Assembly: GCF_000801105.2 (NCBI RefSeq)
Contig: NC_079517.1
Span: 9,796,001 to 9,860,000 of the forward strand
Length of the DNA stretch: 64,000 nucleotides
From: Raphanus sativus
Taxonomy: Eukaryota; Streptophyta; Magnoliopsida; Brassicales; Brassicaceae
Direction of reading: 5' to 3'
Shown piece after piece: positions 10,731 through 22,000 of the stretch. Position 1 is the stretch's first letter. The number at the start of each line of letters is the position of its first letter. A model generated the notes under the pieces. That model searched no databases, was not told the DNA's origin, and saw only the letters and a program-made list of their open reading frames with translations. Both the position numbers and the translations under genes were made by a program.

Positions 10731-12160
10731 CCACAAATTTAATACAATTTTTAAATTTACTATTAAAGGATAACCAATTTCATAAATATATTAAGTCTGT
10801 GTTGAAAAATATTAAATTAACCCTCCTAAGTCATTTATAAACAGTTAAGAATAATTTCTCTTATAGACCAAAACTATTCTCTAAATACTAAAATCTAAAA
10901 AATAATCATTGAATCCTAAACCCAAATGTTTAAATATTTTTGATTGAGTATTTTGGAAAAGTGGTTGGGAACTTATGGTATTTCAATCAATTTATTATTT
11001 TATAATGATTTATTTTCCAAAAAATTCAAAAAAATCAAAAATTATTATTTTCCAATTTTCTTTATATAAATTATTCTATATATTTAATAAATAATTAAGT
11101 AAAATTATAAATAAAATATAATTGTCATTTACCCTTAAATGAACCTTTTTATTTGGGAGAATTTCAAATTTACTATTAAATTTATACCACTTTTAAAATT
11201 TAGTTTTAAAAGATAAAAACTACCTCAAATTATTTTCATAAATACCTTAAATTTGTGATAAAATTGAATTATTATTCTTAATCATTTAATTTTTTCAAGA
11301 ATAATATATAAATTTTATAAACCCAAATCCATCTCTTAAATACTTAATCCTAAACAATAATAGGGGATTTTAATGGGGATTTTTTAAGTTTTATCACAAA
11401 TTTGATATTACTTTTTAAAATTACCTTTAGAAGATACCTATTTTACCGCAAATTTAATACAATTTTAAATTTACTATTAAAGATAACCAATTTCATAAAT
11501 ATATTAAGTCTGTGTTGAAAAATATTAAATTAACCTCCTAAGTCATTTTATAAACAGTTAAGAATAATTTCTCTTATAGACCAAAACTATTCTCTAAATA
11601 CTAAAATCTAAAAAATAATCATTGAATCCTAAACCCAAATGTTTAAATATTTTTGATTGAGTATTTTGGAAAAGTGGTTGGGAACTTATGGTATTTCAAT
11701 CAATTTATTATTTTATAATGATTTATTTTCCAAAAAATTCAAAAAATTACAAAATTTATTATTTTCCAATTTTCTTAATATCAATTATTCTATATATTTA
11801 ATAAATAATTAAGTAAAATATAAATAAATACAATTGTCATTTACCCTTTAATGAACCTTTGTTATTTGGGGGAATTTCAAATTTACTATAAAATTTATAC
11901 AAATTTTTAAGTTTTATCACAAATTTGATATTACTTTTAAAATTACCTTTTGAAGATACCTATTTTCATAAATATATTAAATTTGTGACAAAAAAAAGAT
12001 TAGGGAAATTTAACTTTTACCACAAGTTTGATACTACTTTTAAAAATATACCTGTAAATGATAATTTTTCATAGATATCTTAAATTTATCATAAAATATT
12101 AAATTAACTCCCCTAAATCATTTATAAATGTGTAAGAATAATTTAAATTTATAAACCCAA
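10731..12160. repeat. Tandem duplication, 715-bp unit (two main copies)
   Basis: The block beginning ccacaaatttaatacaattt at 10731 recurs at 11446, an offset of 715 bp. The copies share long identical runs, such as ataaacagttaagaataatt and gaaaagtggttgggaactta, and end near the same ttacccttaaatgaacc motif. Within and after the units a shorter motif (ttatcacaaatttgatattac then gaagatacctattttcat) recurs near 11390, 11915, 12010 and 12480. The array therefore has a sub-structure and keeps decaying to about 12880. It is non-coding. Confidence 0.8.
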
Positions 12161-13123
12161 CCCACCCTAACTACTTAATCCTAAAAATAATCAAAAAACC
12201 CAAACCCATAACTATGAAAATATTTGTGATTGAGTGTATTTTTGAAAAATTGTAGCCAACTAGTGATATTTTTAAGAAAATTCTCAGACTAAAATAACAT
12301 CCTAAATCATTTATAATTTTTTTAAAAATAATTATAAAACATTTATAGAATAGTTAAATCCAACCTTAGCTAATAAATAATAAACCCTAAACAATAATCA
12401 CTAAACACATATATTAGAGTTTTTATTGATTGTATTTATGATAAGCAACTTATGATATTTCAAGTAATTTCTCAATTTTAATTTATCACAAATTTGATAC
12501 TACTTTTTAAATTTACCTTTAAAAGATACCTATTTTCATAAATACATTAAATCTGGTGATGGGAAAAACCAACACTCCTAAATCATTTATAAATATGTAA
12601 GAATCATTTATAAGGGTTTATTGAGTGTGCTTTTGAAAAGTGATTATAAATTTGTGGTATTTTTCGTTAATTTGTCAACTATAATCATTAAACACAAACT
12701 TAAATATTTTGATGTTTTTAATTAAGTGTATTTTTGTACAATGGTAGTCAAGTTTTGTTATATTAAGCGATTTTTCAAAAATAATCACTAAATCATAAAT
12801 GTAAATATTAAATATTTTAGTTGAATATATTTTTGAAAAATGATAATTAACTTGTGATATTTTAAAAATTTTCTCCTTTTATTTCTTATTTTATTAAAAA
12901 TCTAATAAATACGTACATTAGGCATGTGGTTTATAACCGAACTGAAGTCACCAAATTAAACCGAAATTTTTGTTAGTTTGGTTAGTTTGGTTTAATTCAG
13001 CAAGTTTATAAAAAAAATTGATTTTGGTTTGGTTTAATTTTGTAATCGGTTAGTTCATTTTTCCAATGAAAGAAAATTGTTAGTCAAATTTTGAATCGAA
13101 ATAATTGAATTCACCAAAGTTTT
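12161..13123. other. Decaying continuation of the AT-rich repeat array
   Basis: Degenerate partial copies of the preceding unit continue to about 12880. From about 12930 to 13060 there is an accgaac/gtttggttt-rich patch typical of Brassica hAT-type MITEs. Its other half may be the patch at 13610-13690, which would make the element at 13124-13600 a nested insertion. No gene was seen. Confidence 0.4.
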
Positions 13124-13600
13124 GAGAGAAATTGCCAAAAATACCATTTCCATAGTACCATTTTCATGTTTACACTAACCACTTTTACCACCATTTTTAA
13201 TAAATGATTTTAGATTTGAAGGATTAGGATTTATAGTTTAGATTTGATGTTTTAGGGTTTATGATATATAGTTTAGGGTTTAGAGTTGAAGATTTAGGGT
13301 TTATAGTTGAGGTTTTAGGGTTTTAGGGTTTTAGGGTTTATGGTATTGAATTTATGGTATAAAATTTAGGGTTTAGGGTTTAGAGTTGAAGATTTAGGGT
13401 TTAGAGTTGATGATTTAGGGTTTAGGGTTTAGAATTGGGGTTTTAGGATTTAGAGTTTAGGGTTAGAATTTTGAAAAGCATATTAAAACAAAGATATAAG
13501 AATTTTTAACCTTTTAGTAAATAAGGTATTTTTGAAAATATGTCATTATTGGTGGTAAAAGTGAATAATGATATCTTCAAAGTGGTATTTTTGAAAATTC
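13124..13600. mobile_element. Long inverted-repeat element with degenerate TTTAGGG core
   Basis: The left end (gaaattgccaaaaataccat ... cacttttaccacca) and the inverted right end (gaattttcaaaaataccact ... cacttttaccacca) form diverged terminal inverted repeats of about 60 bp. Between about 13200 and 13460 the core is a run of degenerate telomere-like units (gggtttagggtttagagttg). No transposase is present, so it is a non-autonomous DNA element. The superfamily is not assigned. Confidence 0.5.
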
Positions 13601-13909
13601 CCCAAGTTTTGAACCAAAGTAACCAAACTTACTGAAATTATTCAAAATTACAAGAATTTAACCAAAATATTAACTGAATATAATCTCTATAGTAACCAAT
13701 CGGAATTTGAAACTACCCGATGTGAATTATCCGAATCCACACGCACCTAATACATACACATCATTTCTTTTCTTTTTTTTCCCAACCCTAAAACCGCCTT
13801 TCACCAGCGCAATAAAAGCCTTCAACCTCCCATTTTTCCCTTCACTTTTCCTCCTCCTCCTCTCATCCTGCATCCCGCCGCCTTCTCTGTCTCTCTCGAA
13901 CTTGCTCAG

Positions 13910-14156
13910 GTAAGCATATGATTTTCATCCTTCATCGCCTTTCTGTGTGATTGTTTCCTTTCCATCGTTAACGTAGATTCATCAGGATTTAATTTCGCGT
14001 CGAATCAATCGCTCCCGTGTAAAAAAAAAAACCCTAATTTTGAAGGCACTGTGTACATTAAAACGGTGCCGTGTCATCGCATTCGTAGTCGATTTTCCAG
14101 GCTGATTGATTTACATCGTTATAGGTTTTATTGATTTCATTGGCGTTTGATTACAG
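13910..14156 (+). other. Leader intron of NMD3
   Basis: The donor is CAG|GTAAGC at 13909/13910 and the acceptor is TTACAG at 14151-14156. The acceptor AG directly abuts the ATG of NMD3, so the 5' UTR is carried by the exon ending at 13909 and this intron. A telo-box (AAACCCTAA, 14029-14037) lies inside it. Confidence 0.75.
14029..14037 (+). promoter_or_regulatory. telo-box in the NMD3 leader intron
   Basis: AAACCCTAA. A related CAACCCTAAAACC occurs at about 13782-13794 in the likely first exon. Telo-boxes near the transcription start are typical of plant ribosome-biogenesis genes, which fits NMD3. The role is inferred. Confidence 0.5.
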
Positions 14157-15719
14157 ATGTCGTCAGCAATGGAACAAGACACAGGGATGTTCAAGGTCCA
14201 GCAAACAATCGGAAGCGTCCTGTGCTGCAAGTGCGGCGTCCCCATGCCTCCAAACGCAGCCAACATGTGCGTCAACTGCCTCCGCTCCGAAGTCGACATC
14301 ACCGAGGGTCTCCAGAAGAGCATCCAAATCTTCTACTGCCCGGAGTGCGGCTGCTACCTCCAACCACCCAAGACATGGATCAAATGCCAGTGGGAGTCCA
14401 AAGAGCTCCTCACCTTCTGCATCAAACGCCTCAAGAACCTCAACAAGGTCAAGCTCAAGAACGCCGAGTTCGTCTGGACCGAGCCTCACTCCAAGAGGAT
14501 CAAAGTCAAGCTCACGGTCCAGGCCGAGGTTCTCAACGGCGCTGTGCTGGAGCAGTCTTACCCCGTCGAGTACACGGTCAGGGATAACTTGTGCGAGTCT
14601 TGCTCGAGGTTTCAGGCGAATCCTGATCAGTGGGTTGCTTCGGTGCAGCTGAGGCAGCACGTCTCTCACAGGAGGACGTTCTTTTACCTCGAGCAGTTGA
14701 TTCTCAGGCACGACGCTGCTTCCAGGGCGATTAGGATCCAGCAGGTTGATCAGGGGATTGATTTCTTCTTTGGGAATAAGAGTCATGCTAATGGGTTTGT
14801 TGAGTTTTTGAGGAAGGTTGTTCCCATTGAGTATCGTCAGGACCAGCAGTTGGTGTCTCATGATGTTAAGAGCAGTTTGTATAACTATAAGTATACTTAC
14901 TCTGTTAAGATCTGTCCTGTCTGCCGTGAGGATCTTATCTGCTTGCCTTCAAAAGTCGCTAGCGGGTTGGGGAACCTCGGTCCGCTCGTGGTGTGCACGA
15001 AAGTTTCTGATAACATCACTCTGCTTGATCCTAGGACACTCAGGTGTGCGTTTTTGGACGCCAGACAGTACTGGAGATCCGGGTTTCGATCTGCGTTGAC
15101 GAGTAGACAGCTTGTGAAGTACTTTGTGTTTGAAGTGGAGGCACCTGTTGGTGAAGCGACTGTTGGCGGGCAAAAGTATGCTCTGTCTTATGTCCAGATC
15201 GCGCGTGAGTCAGACATTGGTAAGATGTTTTATGTCCAGACTCATCTAGGACATATACTGAAAGCAGGAGATCAAGCTTTAGGGTATGATATATACGGCG
15301 CGAATGTGAACGATGATGAGATGGAGAAGTATCGTCTGAGAGTGAAGAATGGGCTTCCCGAAGCGATTTTGATCAAGAAATGCTACGACGAGCAGAGAGA
15401 GAGGAAGAAGGGGAAACCACGTGCGTTTACGACCAAGAAGCTTCCGATGGAAATGGATGAGTCGAGAGGAGGACGCGGAGTTGATCCGGAGAAGATGGAG
15501 AATGAGTATGAAGAGTTTTTGAGGGATCTTGAAGAGAACCCTGAGCTGAGGTTTAACATATCATTGTACAAGAACAAGGATTATCAGGAGTCTGAGACTG
15601 CTTCGATGACGGATGGAGAAGGTGCACCTACTGTGCCGATTGAAGAGTTACTAGCTGATCTTGAGCTCAGTGAAGAGGAAGAAGAAGAGGGCGATGATGA
15701 AGATGAGATGGATGAGTGA
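14157..15719 (+). CDS. NMD3: 60S ribosomal export protein NMD3
   Basis: A 520-aa protein is encoded by one coding exon, normal length for plant NMD3. NMD3 is the adaptor that joins nascent 60S subunits to the exportin CRM1/XPO1 for nuclear export and is released in the cytosol. The N-terminal treble-clef zinc region is clear: CCKCGVPMPP, MCVNCLRSE and FYCPECGCYLQPPKTW, four CxxC pairs in about the first 70 residues. The middle holds the eL22/SH3-like fold (ILRHDAASRAIRIQQVDQGI, SHDVKSSLYNYKYTY). Near the C-terminus VPIEELLADLELSEEE is a leucine-rich nuclear export signal followed by an acidic tail. Codon use is GC-rich in the first third and drops later. The ATG sits at a splice acceptor. The Arabidopsis counterpart, from memory, is At2g03820, which is not on the chromosome 1 segment, so this gene may be an insertion into the synteny block. 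Confidence 0.95.
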   Translation: MSSAMEQDTGMFKVQQTIGSVLCCKCGVPMPPNAANMCVNCLRSEVDITEGLQKSIQIFYCPECGCYLQPPKTWIKCQWESKELLTFCIKRLKNLNKVKLKNAEFVWTEPHSKRIKVKLTVQAEVLNGAVLEQSYPVEYTVRDNLCESCSRFQANPDQWVASVQLRQHVSHRRTFFYLEQLILRHDAASRAIRIQQVDQGIDFFFGNKSHANGFVEFLRKVVPIEYRQDQQLVSHDVKSSLYNYKYTYSVKICPVCREDLICLPSKVASGLGNLGPLVVCTKVSDNITLLDPRTLRCAFLDARQYWRSGFRSALTSRQLVKYFVFEVEAPVGEATVGGQKYALSYVQIARESDIGKMFYVQTHLGHILKAGDQALGYDIYGANVNDDEMEKYRLRVKNGLPEAILIKKCYDEQRERKKGKPRAFTTKKLPMEMDESRGGRGVDPEKMENEYEEFLRDLEENPELRFNISLYKNKDYQESETASMTDGEGAPTVPIEELLADLELSEEEEEEGDDEDEMDE

Positions 15720-17371
15720 TTTTCCTTTACCAGACACTAGAGGATTGGTTTTGATCCCAAAACTGTTATATGGTTCTTGGTGTTTTTTTATTACTTGCTG
15801 TTTAGTTTTGTCGGAATTTTGTTCTGAATGTGAGCTGGTTGATGTAAGCTCAACATTTTTTGTTTTAGCTACTTATCTGTCTGAAACTTTTATGGCTATA
15901 ATACTTTTGTTTGAAACCTTGATTTTTTGAACGTGCTGAGAGACGCTAGCTTCAGTGTTTGTTTGCGACAAGTTGGCAGACTACGGAGAAAGCAACTTGT
16001 CGCCAGAGATCTAAACACTAAACTTGCAGAGTGAAATTGAACAGTTTAATCAAGAATAGAGTGTTTAGTTCAGCCAAAAGCTCCAAATGCTAAGGTACGT
16101 AGAACGGTGGAAGGGTCGCTTGGCACCATTGAAGATCTTTCTATATCAGGTACATCTCATCAAACTAGTACCCTGAAATAACAAAAAGAATAAGCAAGGT
16201 TAGTTGTATGAGTCAATAGGAACTCTGTGAAACATTTTTCAAAGTGCATTTCCAATTGGGAGTGTCCACTCTTCTGACATGCGACGGAGACATTTGTTAC
16301 TTTTGAAGATTGGAAAACCTAGGCTAATTTAGCTCCATCGTTGTTGATTTATTAAAAACATGTTAAAATATACTACATCGATTAAAAGCAGATCCAAAAA
16401 TCTGTGGAATTTTGCAGAAATAATAGTACAGTGAAATAAATTTTCAAGCTTAGAATTAGAAGCATCCAAAAACTAAAGGGAGCTAACCAAGCTAATCTTT
16501 GTCATTATCAATGCAGTGTAAAAGAATTAAAAAGGGCTCACATTCAAATTCATTCTCTCTTAATCCTTTCATTAGAATGTATTTTGAGTTTAGGAAGTTG
16601 CTTTTAAAACTCTCTACACTTGATAACTAGACAACATAGTCTCTTGAGTTAAAGCATGTCAAAAAAAAAACGAGTGATCAAAACTGTAATAATCAAACAT
16701 GTCTTATTCTTGTTGTAGAGACTCAGACATCAACCTATGATAGAAGCCAGATTATCATATATGTCTCTGTCATTCAATTAGCCCACCTTGGCGACTTTCC
16801 TCAGCTCGGTTTGGCCAGACAAAGGACATTGCATCTCTGTCCAACTAATCGGAACCATTGTTTTCACCAGCACAATCACCACATTACTTAAAACATCATA
16901 TCATATGACTGCCAAAAGTAGCAAAGCTACATATTAACATATTCTATTTATGTAACAACTTAATGTCTTTACACTTCAATGGATAAGACTGAAAAATGTG
17001 ACAGATGAGTTTATCTGAGACGAACGTTGTATTAGGCTTGGGCGATGGCCCCTTGCAGGTTGGTGACAAAATCACGTTTTGAACACGGTTTTTAAAACCA
17101 AATCGTTATATTTTGGAAACTACAATGTAGTTTTGGAAACAAATATATACGTAGTTTGACTATTGTTAATAATTAGCCAAGATTTGTAGAATCAACAGAC
17201 TGGCAATCAATAATAATTGCAGAAATTAGCCAAGATTCTTAGAGTCAACAAATGGCAACCAATAAAATTACTGAAATCAGTCAATGGCAATCAGTAATGA
17301 TTAACTACATAAATTAGTGAATGATTTTATATTTAATACCATAAAAGAAAGATTACATTGTTCGAAACCCC
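15720..17371. other. Intergenic between NMD3 and PRXIIB, with a short hairpin
   Basis: The first 200 bp are probably NMD3 3' UTR. At 15965-16003 there is a perfect 11-bp stem (GCGACAAGTTG/CAACTTGTCGC) with a 17-nt loop. The rest shows no open frames, motifs or clear transposon ends that I can support. Confidence 0.4.
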
Positions 17372-17377
17372 TATAAA
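17372..17377 (+). promoter_or_regulatory. TATA box of PRXIIB
   Basis: TATAAA in the context cccctataaatgc, 87 bp before the start codon, which leaves a 5' UTR of about 60 nt. Confidence 0.6.
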
Positions 17378-17463
17378 TGCATATCGCCTCAAGTCAAATT
17401 ACTCAGAGTCGATCGTTTCATTTTCTCATCACATTCTTTTGTTCAAAACCTTTGCTCACCTCC

Positions 17464-18138
17464 ATGGCTCCTATTGCTGTCGGCGATGTTGTACCAGAAG
17501 GAACTATCTCCTTCTTTGACGAGAATGACCAGCTTCAGAGCGTGTCTGTTCACACTCTCGCCGCTGGTAAGAAGGTCATTCTCTTCGGCGTCCCTGGTGC
17601 TTTCACTCCCACATGCAGGTAAATTTTTCCTTCGTAGCTCACTTAGTTTTATTTCACCTTTTGTTTTGCTATAATACGTTACATTTTTTGGACTTTTGAA
17701 TTGTTTTTTTTCCTGGTTTAGCATGCAGCATGTGCCTGGATTCATCGAGAAAGCAGAGGAGCTGAAATCAAAGGGTGTTGATGAGATCATTTGCTTCAGC
17801 GGTAAATATTCTCAATTAGTTATATTCTTTGGTATATATAAGCTATGTTTTTAATATTATTAACGACATTGGTTTGTTGTGCAGTGAACGATCCGTTTGT
17901 GATGAAGGCATGGGGAAAGACATACCCAGAGAACAAGCACGTGAAGTTTGTGGCAGATGGTTCAGGAGAATACACACAGCTTCTTGGACTCGAGCTTGAC
18001 CTCAAGGACAAGGGTCTTGGTGTTAGGTCAAGGAGATTTGCTCTGCTTCTCGACAACCTCAAGGTTACTGTGGCCAATGTTGAGTCCGGTGGAGAGTTCA
18101 CGGTTTCCAGCGCTGATGATATCCTCAAGGCCCTCTAA
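17464..18138 (+). CDS. PRXIIB: Type II peroxiredoxin, cytosolic (thioredoxin peroxidase)
   Basis: Three exons (17464-17618, 17722-17801, 17885-18138; GT-AG introns) join to 489 nt, or 162 aa, exactly the size of cytosolic PRXII B/C/D. The enzyme reduces H2O2 and alkyl hydroperoxides using glutaredoxin or thioredoxin. The peroxidatic Cys51 lies in [11 protein letters not shown] and the resolving Cys76 in VDEIICFS. The conserved catalytic Arg lies in the [13 protein letters not shown] stretch near the end. There is no transit peptide, so it is cytosolic. The sequence is nearly identical to what I recall for Arabidopsis TPX1/PRXIIB (At1g65980), and the Arabidopsis neighbour At1g65960 (GAD2) is also the neighbour here. 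That favours PRXIIB over the C and D paralogues. Confidence 0.95.
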
Positions 18139-18465
18139 GAAACTTTTATCATTTTGCTTGTTTTTATTTCTGTACGTGTTGAATCTCTACCCTGATTTCA
18201 GACAAGAGACTTGCCTAATAAAACGGTTTGAGTTGATTATCTCCCTTTATGGATTTAATAATAAAACATTGGTTTTTATTGTTTTTCTTTGTGTAATTCA
18301 TGACGTTTGACAAATTTGCATTTTCTTCTGGACTATGATATGGACATATAAACCTACCAAAATGTTAGACTACCAGAGATTTTATAGTCTAACCGTTGGT
18401 ATCATGCTCTGTAATTAATTGACACTCGACTTGTATTGTTGCCTGTTGAGCGAATTTACTTAGCA

Positions 18466-18595
18466 AAAATTTAGCCAAATTTTACTTATGTAAATAGAGA
18501 GTACAGAGGATGTCTCTTCAGGTTGGATAATTCACACACGTTAAGAGACTTCCTCTGTACTCTCTATTTACAGAAGTAAAATTTTGCTAAATTTT
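18466..18595. repeat. 53-bp near-perfect inverted repeat (foldback)
   Basis: Arms 18466-18518 and 18543-18595 are reverse complements with about three mismatches and a 24-nt loop. The shared core is tgtaaatagagagtacagag. A third, partial copy in the left-arm orientation lies at about 18636-18675 (ttctgtaaaaagagagtaca). A direct repeat (attacttgg[g/c]gttctgtttg) flanks the area at about 18598 and 18717. It could be a small MITE, or a young hairpin locus able to give small RNAs. Confidence 0.8.
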
Positions 18596-19044
18596 TATTA
18601 CTTGGGGTTCTGTTTGTATCCAGTAAATATTTTTATTACTTCTGTAAAAAGAGAGTACAGAGGAAGTATCTCTATTTTGTGATGGAATTCGGTATTTTTA
18701 CTTGGCTAAACTTTTATTACTTGGCGTTCTGTTTGTATTTGAACTGAATTGTATTCTTCATAATTACATAGAAACAAGGGACCACCAATTTTTTTTTAAC
18801 ATTTTACCAAAAAAAAAGAGTACTAAAATTCGCAAGGAAATAGCATTTCAAGACTATTTTACAAATAATCAAAGGCTCAAGATGAGTTTCAAGCGTACAA
18901 TAGAATCCGGAACCAATTATTGTCTCAAATAGATACCAGACACACAACTCTTTCATCAAACTCCAAGTTCTCACACACACACATACCTCTTCTTTTATTA
19001 GACGACATTTAATACATTCAAACACAAACAGAAGACAGTTCAGA
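18596..19044. other. Intergenic: repeat debris and GAD2 3' UTR
   Basis: This holds the partial third copy of the foldback arm (about 18636-18675), the repeated attacttgg motif, and then probably the GAD2 3' UTR (minus strand) from about 18930. Confidence 0.4.
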
Positions 19045-22000
19045 TTAACACACACCATTCATCTTCTTCCTCTCCTTCACAAACTTCCTCCATCCAACAA
19101 TAACTTCCATCAGAATGTCCCTTTCCACCTTTTTCCCTTTCACATTTCCGAAATCCTCCGCTCCCATCTTCTTGGATATCTTGGAAGGCAAGGTGTCAAG
19201 CTCGTGAAGCACTTTCACAATATCAGCCACAAGTCTCTCCGCAAGTGTTCTTGAGAAATCTTCCCTTATGACAACACGGAGAACCGTGATGTGTTGCGCA
19301 TCCGCAGGCATGGTGTAAGCCGGGACAATCCAGCCAAAACGGCGTAGCATCTCTGAGATCTCGAACTCGTTGTGGAAACTGTGGTCCTTGAGAGAGAAGG
19401 CTACCAGTGGCACTCCTACCTCCTTTGAGACTATGTTGAAACGCTCTGTTTTCTCTATCCCTTCCCTCAGAACCGCCATGTTCTCTCTGCAGTTCTCCAT
19501 CACGTTCTTGTAGCCCTATTCCATGGAAATGTAAATCGGTATATTTTAAAAAGAAATGAAAAGAACAAAACGGTAACGTAATCTAAGATAGTATTGCATG
19601 CTAGCTACAATTTTTTCTCTTTGATATCAATATACCATTCTATTGCTAACTATAAATCTAAAACACTAACGCTAGAATATATATATATTTTTCTTTTACT
19701 TATCTATTTATTTATTTTTCAATACACTAACCTCGAAGCCAAGACGAATGAGCTGATAGTATTGAGCAATAATTTGGCTCGATCCTACAAAAAAGAAAAC
19801 CAAAAAGGTTCACTACATTTTATAAACATTTATAAAAAACATCATATGTTAAAAGATTAGGGATCAAAATGACCAAAGATACATACCCTTGGAGAAATTG
19901 AGAGTGAAAGTGGGTTGATCAGCACCAAGATAGTTTATATGAAAGATGAGCTCATCAGGCAAATCCTGTTGTGTCCTCCACACGACCCAGCCAATACCAG
20001 CATAGACCAGCCCATACTTATGACCACTCACATTGATACTCTTCACCAAAGGAAGCCTAAAGTCCCATTCCAAGTCAGGGTAAATAAATGGAGCTATGAA
20101 GCCTCCACTTGCTGCGTCAACGTGGATTGGAGTGTTCCAGCCAGTCTCTTCGTTTTTCTTGACCAGCAAGTCATTAAGGCGCTTGACGTCTTCGAACTCA
20201 CCGTTGAGTGTGGAACCAAGTATGGCAGCAACACAGATTGTGTTCTCGTCTACCATTTCAGCTGCTTTATCTGGATCCATCACGTAGTAACCTTCACTAA
20301 GCTTCACTTCTTTTAGCTCCACCTCGAAGTACCTAGCGAATTTCTCCCAGCACACCTAAAAGTTGGTTTTGTGTTTAAACCTTGTTCTATGAGAGTTGAT
20401 GCTGCACACACTATTTTCTTTTAAGAAATTAAATAGTAAACCGATTAAACGAAAGTGTATCAATTTATGTAATTTGAAAATGAAATTTGCGGTAATCCCT
20501 AATACAAAATTTATTCTGCAATGTTTTCTAGATATTTGAAGTACTTTGTTAACTATTCATAAATTAACTTTTTTTTTTAACAACTATTCATAAATTAACT
20601 ATAATGTAAAAAAATAGTGAGATAAGGATTTAGTACTAACTTGAACATTGGCTCCGGTGACAATGTTGGGTTTGTCATAGGGTTTACCCTCAGCTTTGCG
20701 TTTGTTCTGCCAATTCCTTTTGAAGGCTAGTCCGGCTAACATGATGGCTTCCGAAGACCCAACAGTGCCTACTCCCATGGCGGTCTCAGTTTCCCCAAGC
20801 GGCGCATTGAACAGCCGAGCTATCATGTTTACACATCGGTTCTGTTTTCCAATAAATTAAAATTATGATTTATCAGCAGTGAGCACATATGCTTCAAATA
20901 TAAAAAGACCTCAAGGTTCTCTAGCCAACAACAGTAACCATTCCTTATTCGTTCACAAATGAAATTAACTACAAAATTCATATAGGTCCAGTGGATCGAA
21001 TTCAAATGACAGATGAAACTCCATGCAAATGAGATGTTGAACTCACTGGATATTATATAAATATCAAAAGAGAAAACACAAACTCAAAACCCATGAGAAA
21101 TGAATTACAATTAGAATTTACTAAAAAGATAATTACAGTTAGAAACTCTTGCAAATTATATAATAAACTAACCCAGATATTCTTAAACTTTCTCAAACGA
21201 AACTATATACAAATTTGGTAAAGTAGGCATATTATTCGCGAAAGTTCAAAAAAAAATTATTCCCGATAAAGTATCCTGTGATATTTTACTATGATCGCAT
21301 CGTATTCACACTGTCACTAAGGCACACGGAAACTGTATCACCAATCTATTTTGAGTCAGAGTAAGTACAACTTTATGGTGAAATATCTTAACTTTCACAG
21401 TGGAAGAGTTAATGTGACTATTGACCTAGCCATCACGAGATTTAAATTGTGGTTGGCTCCTCCTAGGTTTCATCACACACATTTTGTAAAATTATTTCAT
21501 TTTTATCTCTTTTCTCAGTCTTCTGTTTATATATGATATTAAATTTATTTACGTATTCACAACGTCCGATTCATAGCTTCACCTCACTCTATTTCACTTT
21601 CAACTGTGTATATAGTATACTAACTAGATCATATAGTACCCCCAAAATTTGAAGAATATTGAGTTGGTTTTTGTTTATTGTTGTTTAATGGATAAAAGGA
21701 ATTGAGTGGACCAATCAGAACCAAAAGCAAGTTATGTGGTGATCTGTGAAACAATGAGAGGTTGCCGACAGAACTTTCGCTTTAGACTCCTGAATTATTA
21801 TTATTTTTATGCTTTACCATCTTTTTCTCCCATACCTAAGATTCTAGGAGATATGTAATTTGTATGTTTTTAAACTTCAATCATTCTATATTTACTTAAT
21901 TGATTCACTTTATAGAAATTGAAAACCGGCTGATTAATATACTGACCGATTTACAATAAACCGAAGGTGATATTTTCTCAAGTTCCAAATCAAGTGGGTC

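Noticed and set aside
10731..12880. Centromeric satellite
   Set aside because: Unit length (715 bp), low copy number and gene-rich surroundings do not fit the known Brassica centromeric repeats of about 176 bp.
13200..13460. TTTAGGG-like repeats as a true telomere or telomeric fusion
   Set aside because: Units are degenerate, short, and bounded by inverted repeats of an element in a gene-rich region; the same holds at 48890-49230.
14163..14861. 232-codon minus-strand frame inside NMD3
   Set aside because: Shadow created by the GC-rich third positions of NMD3; the sense protein is fully explained.
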